Below, one piece after another: positions 5,710 to 5,884 of a stretch of 5,884 nucleotides of DNA. Made by a program: the position numbers and the translations under genes. Source of the stretch: Desulfobulbaceae bacterium (GTDB lineage: Bacteria > Desulfobacterota > Desulfobulbia > Desulfobulbales > Desulfobulbaceae); NCBI GenBank assembly GCA_030633145.1, contig DAOVTM010000262.1, positions 1 through 5,884 on the forward strand. The letters are read 5' to 3'. Numbering within the stretch: the stretch's first letter is position 1; each line of letters begins with the position of its first letter. The notes beneath the pieces were generated by a model, which saw only the letters and a list, made by a program, of their open reading frames with translations, ran no database searches and was not told the origin of the DNA.

Positions 5710-5884
5710 TCATAGTAAGGGGAGTTTATCTTTCACCCCGGCTCGTTGTTCCACATTCCACCCCCCCCGCAACAATGCTTCTTCATTAAAATGGGTTGCC
5801 TGTAGCTGGATACCTATAGGCAGACCGCTTTGAGAAAAACCACAGGGGACGGACATACCTGGAGTTCCAGTAAGGTTAGCAGAA
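5710..5884 (-). CDS. gatA: Asp-tRNA(Asn)/Glu-tRNA(Gln) amidotransferase subunit A, C-terminal end
   Basis: The last 57 codons of a gene that runs in from the right edge. Reading the minus strand from 5883, the peptide begins SANLTGTPGMSVPCGF and continues SGLPIGIQLQA, then FNEEALLRGGWNVEQ, ending KDKLPLL with TGA at 5710-5712. This is the conserved C-terminus of GatA, the amidase subunit of GatCAB that converts mischarged Glu-tRNA(Gln) and Asp-tRNA(Asn) to the correct amides. The catalytic Ser-Lys residues lie outside the window. The G8 tract (minus strand, 5761-5768) encodes R-G-G, and the LL-to-EQ spacing matches the family, so no frameshift is evident. It is the first visible gene of the apparent gatA-hisC-cmk operon. 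Confidence 0.92.
   Translation of the reverse strand, partial: SANLTGTPGMSVPCGFSQSGLPIGIQLQATHFNEEALLRGGWNVEQRAGVKDKLPLL

Noticed and set aside
5692..5758. Direct repeat TCCACATTC at 5692-5700 and 5750-5758 near the gatA-hisC junction
   Set aside because: One copy is inside gatA coding sequence and the repeat is only nine bases, so chance is the simplest explanation.

Overview
The window comes from a bacterial chromosome. It holds three complete core or ordinary genes, one toxin-antitoxin pair and two genes cut by the window edges. The gene order gatA-hisC-cmk on the minus strand and a protein with a C-terminal PEP-CTERM sorting tail suggest a Gram-negative, envelope-building bacterium. The Desulfobacterota (former deltaproteobacterial sulfate reducers and relatives) is my best guess. 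This rests on remembered gene order and family distribution, not on a search, so I hold it only moderately.

Left part, plus strand (1-2909): the window opens inside a large gene whose reading frame is open to the very first base. The visible part encodes a VIT domain, a von Willebrand A (vWA) domain with an intact metal-binding DxSxS motif, and a C-terminal VPEP-hydrophobic-basic tail. This is the architecture of PEP-CTERM/exosortase-linked VIT proteins, whose N-terminal halves usually span the membrane several times. 36 bases downstream, with its own Shine-Dalgarno sequence, comes an AAA_14/DUF4143-type ATPase of unknown role.

Middle part (2910-3882): a convergent junction of 45 bases separates the plus-strand genes from a minus-strand toxin-antitoxin cassette. 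The cassette is a UPF0175-family antitoxin followed, with a 23-base overlap, by a DUF3368 PIN-like toxin. Upstream of the antitoxin lies a 168-base non-coding spacer. It holds a near-perfect 15-base palindrome (candidate operator), a GTAG-headed REP-like imperfect palindrome, and a separate A/T-rich inverted repeat.

Right part, minus strand (3883-5884): transcribed from right to left are the end of gatA (tRNA amidotransferase subunit A), hisC (histidinol-phosphate aminotransferase) and cmk (cytidylate kinase). The spacing is 37 and 11 bases, which looks like one operon of unrelated housekeeping functions. The TA cassette and REP element sit directly downstream of cmk and may mark an insertion point between a conserved operon and an accessory region.

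I see no RNA genes, CRISPR arrays, insertion sequences or origins. The most interesting items are the partial VIT-vWA-PEP-CTERM protein, the TA pair with an Asn in place of the first PIN aspartate, and the palindrome-rich spacer. I do not see a clearly new multi-gene system in what is visible.
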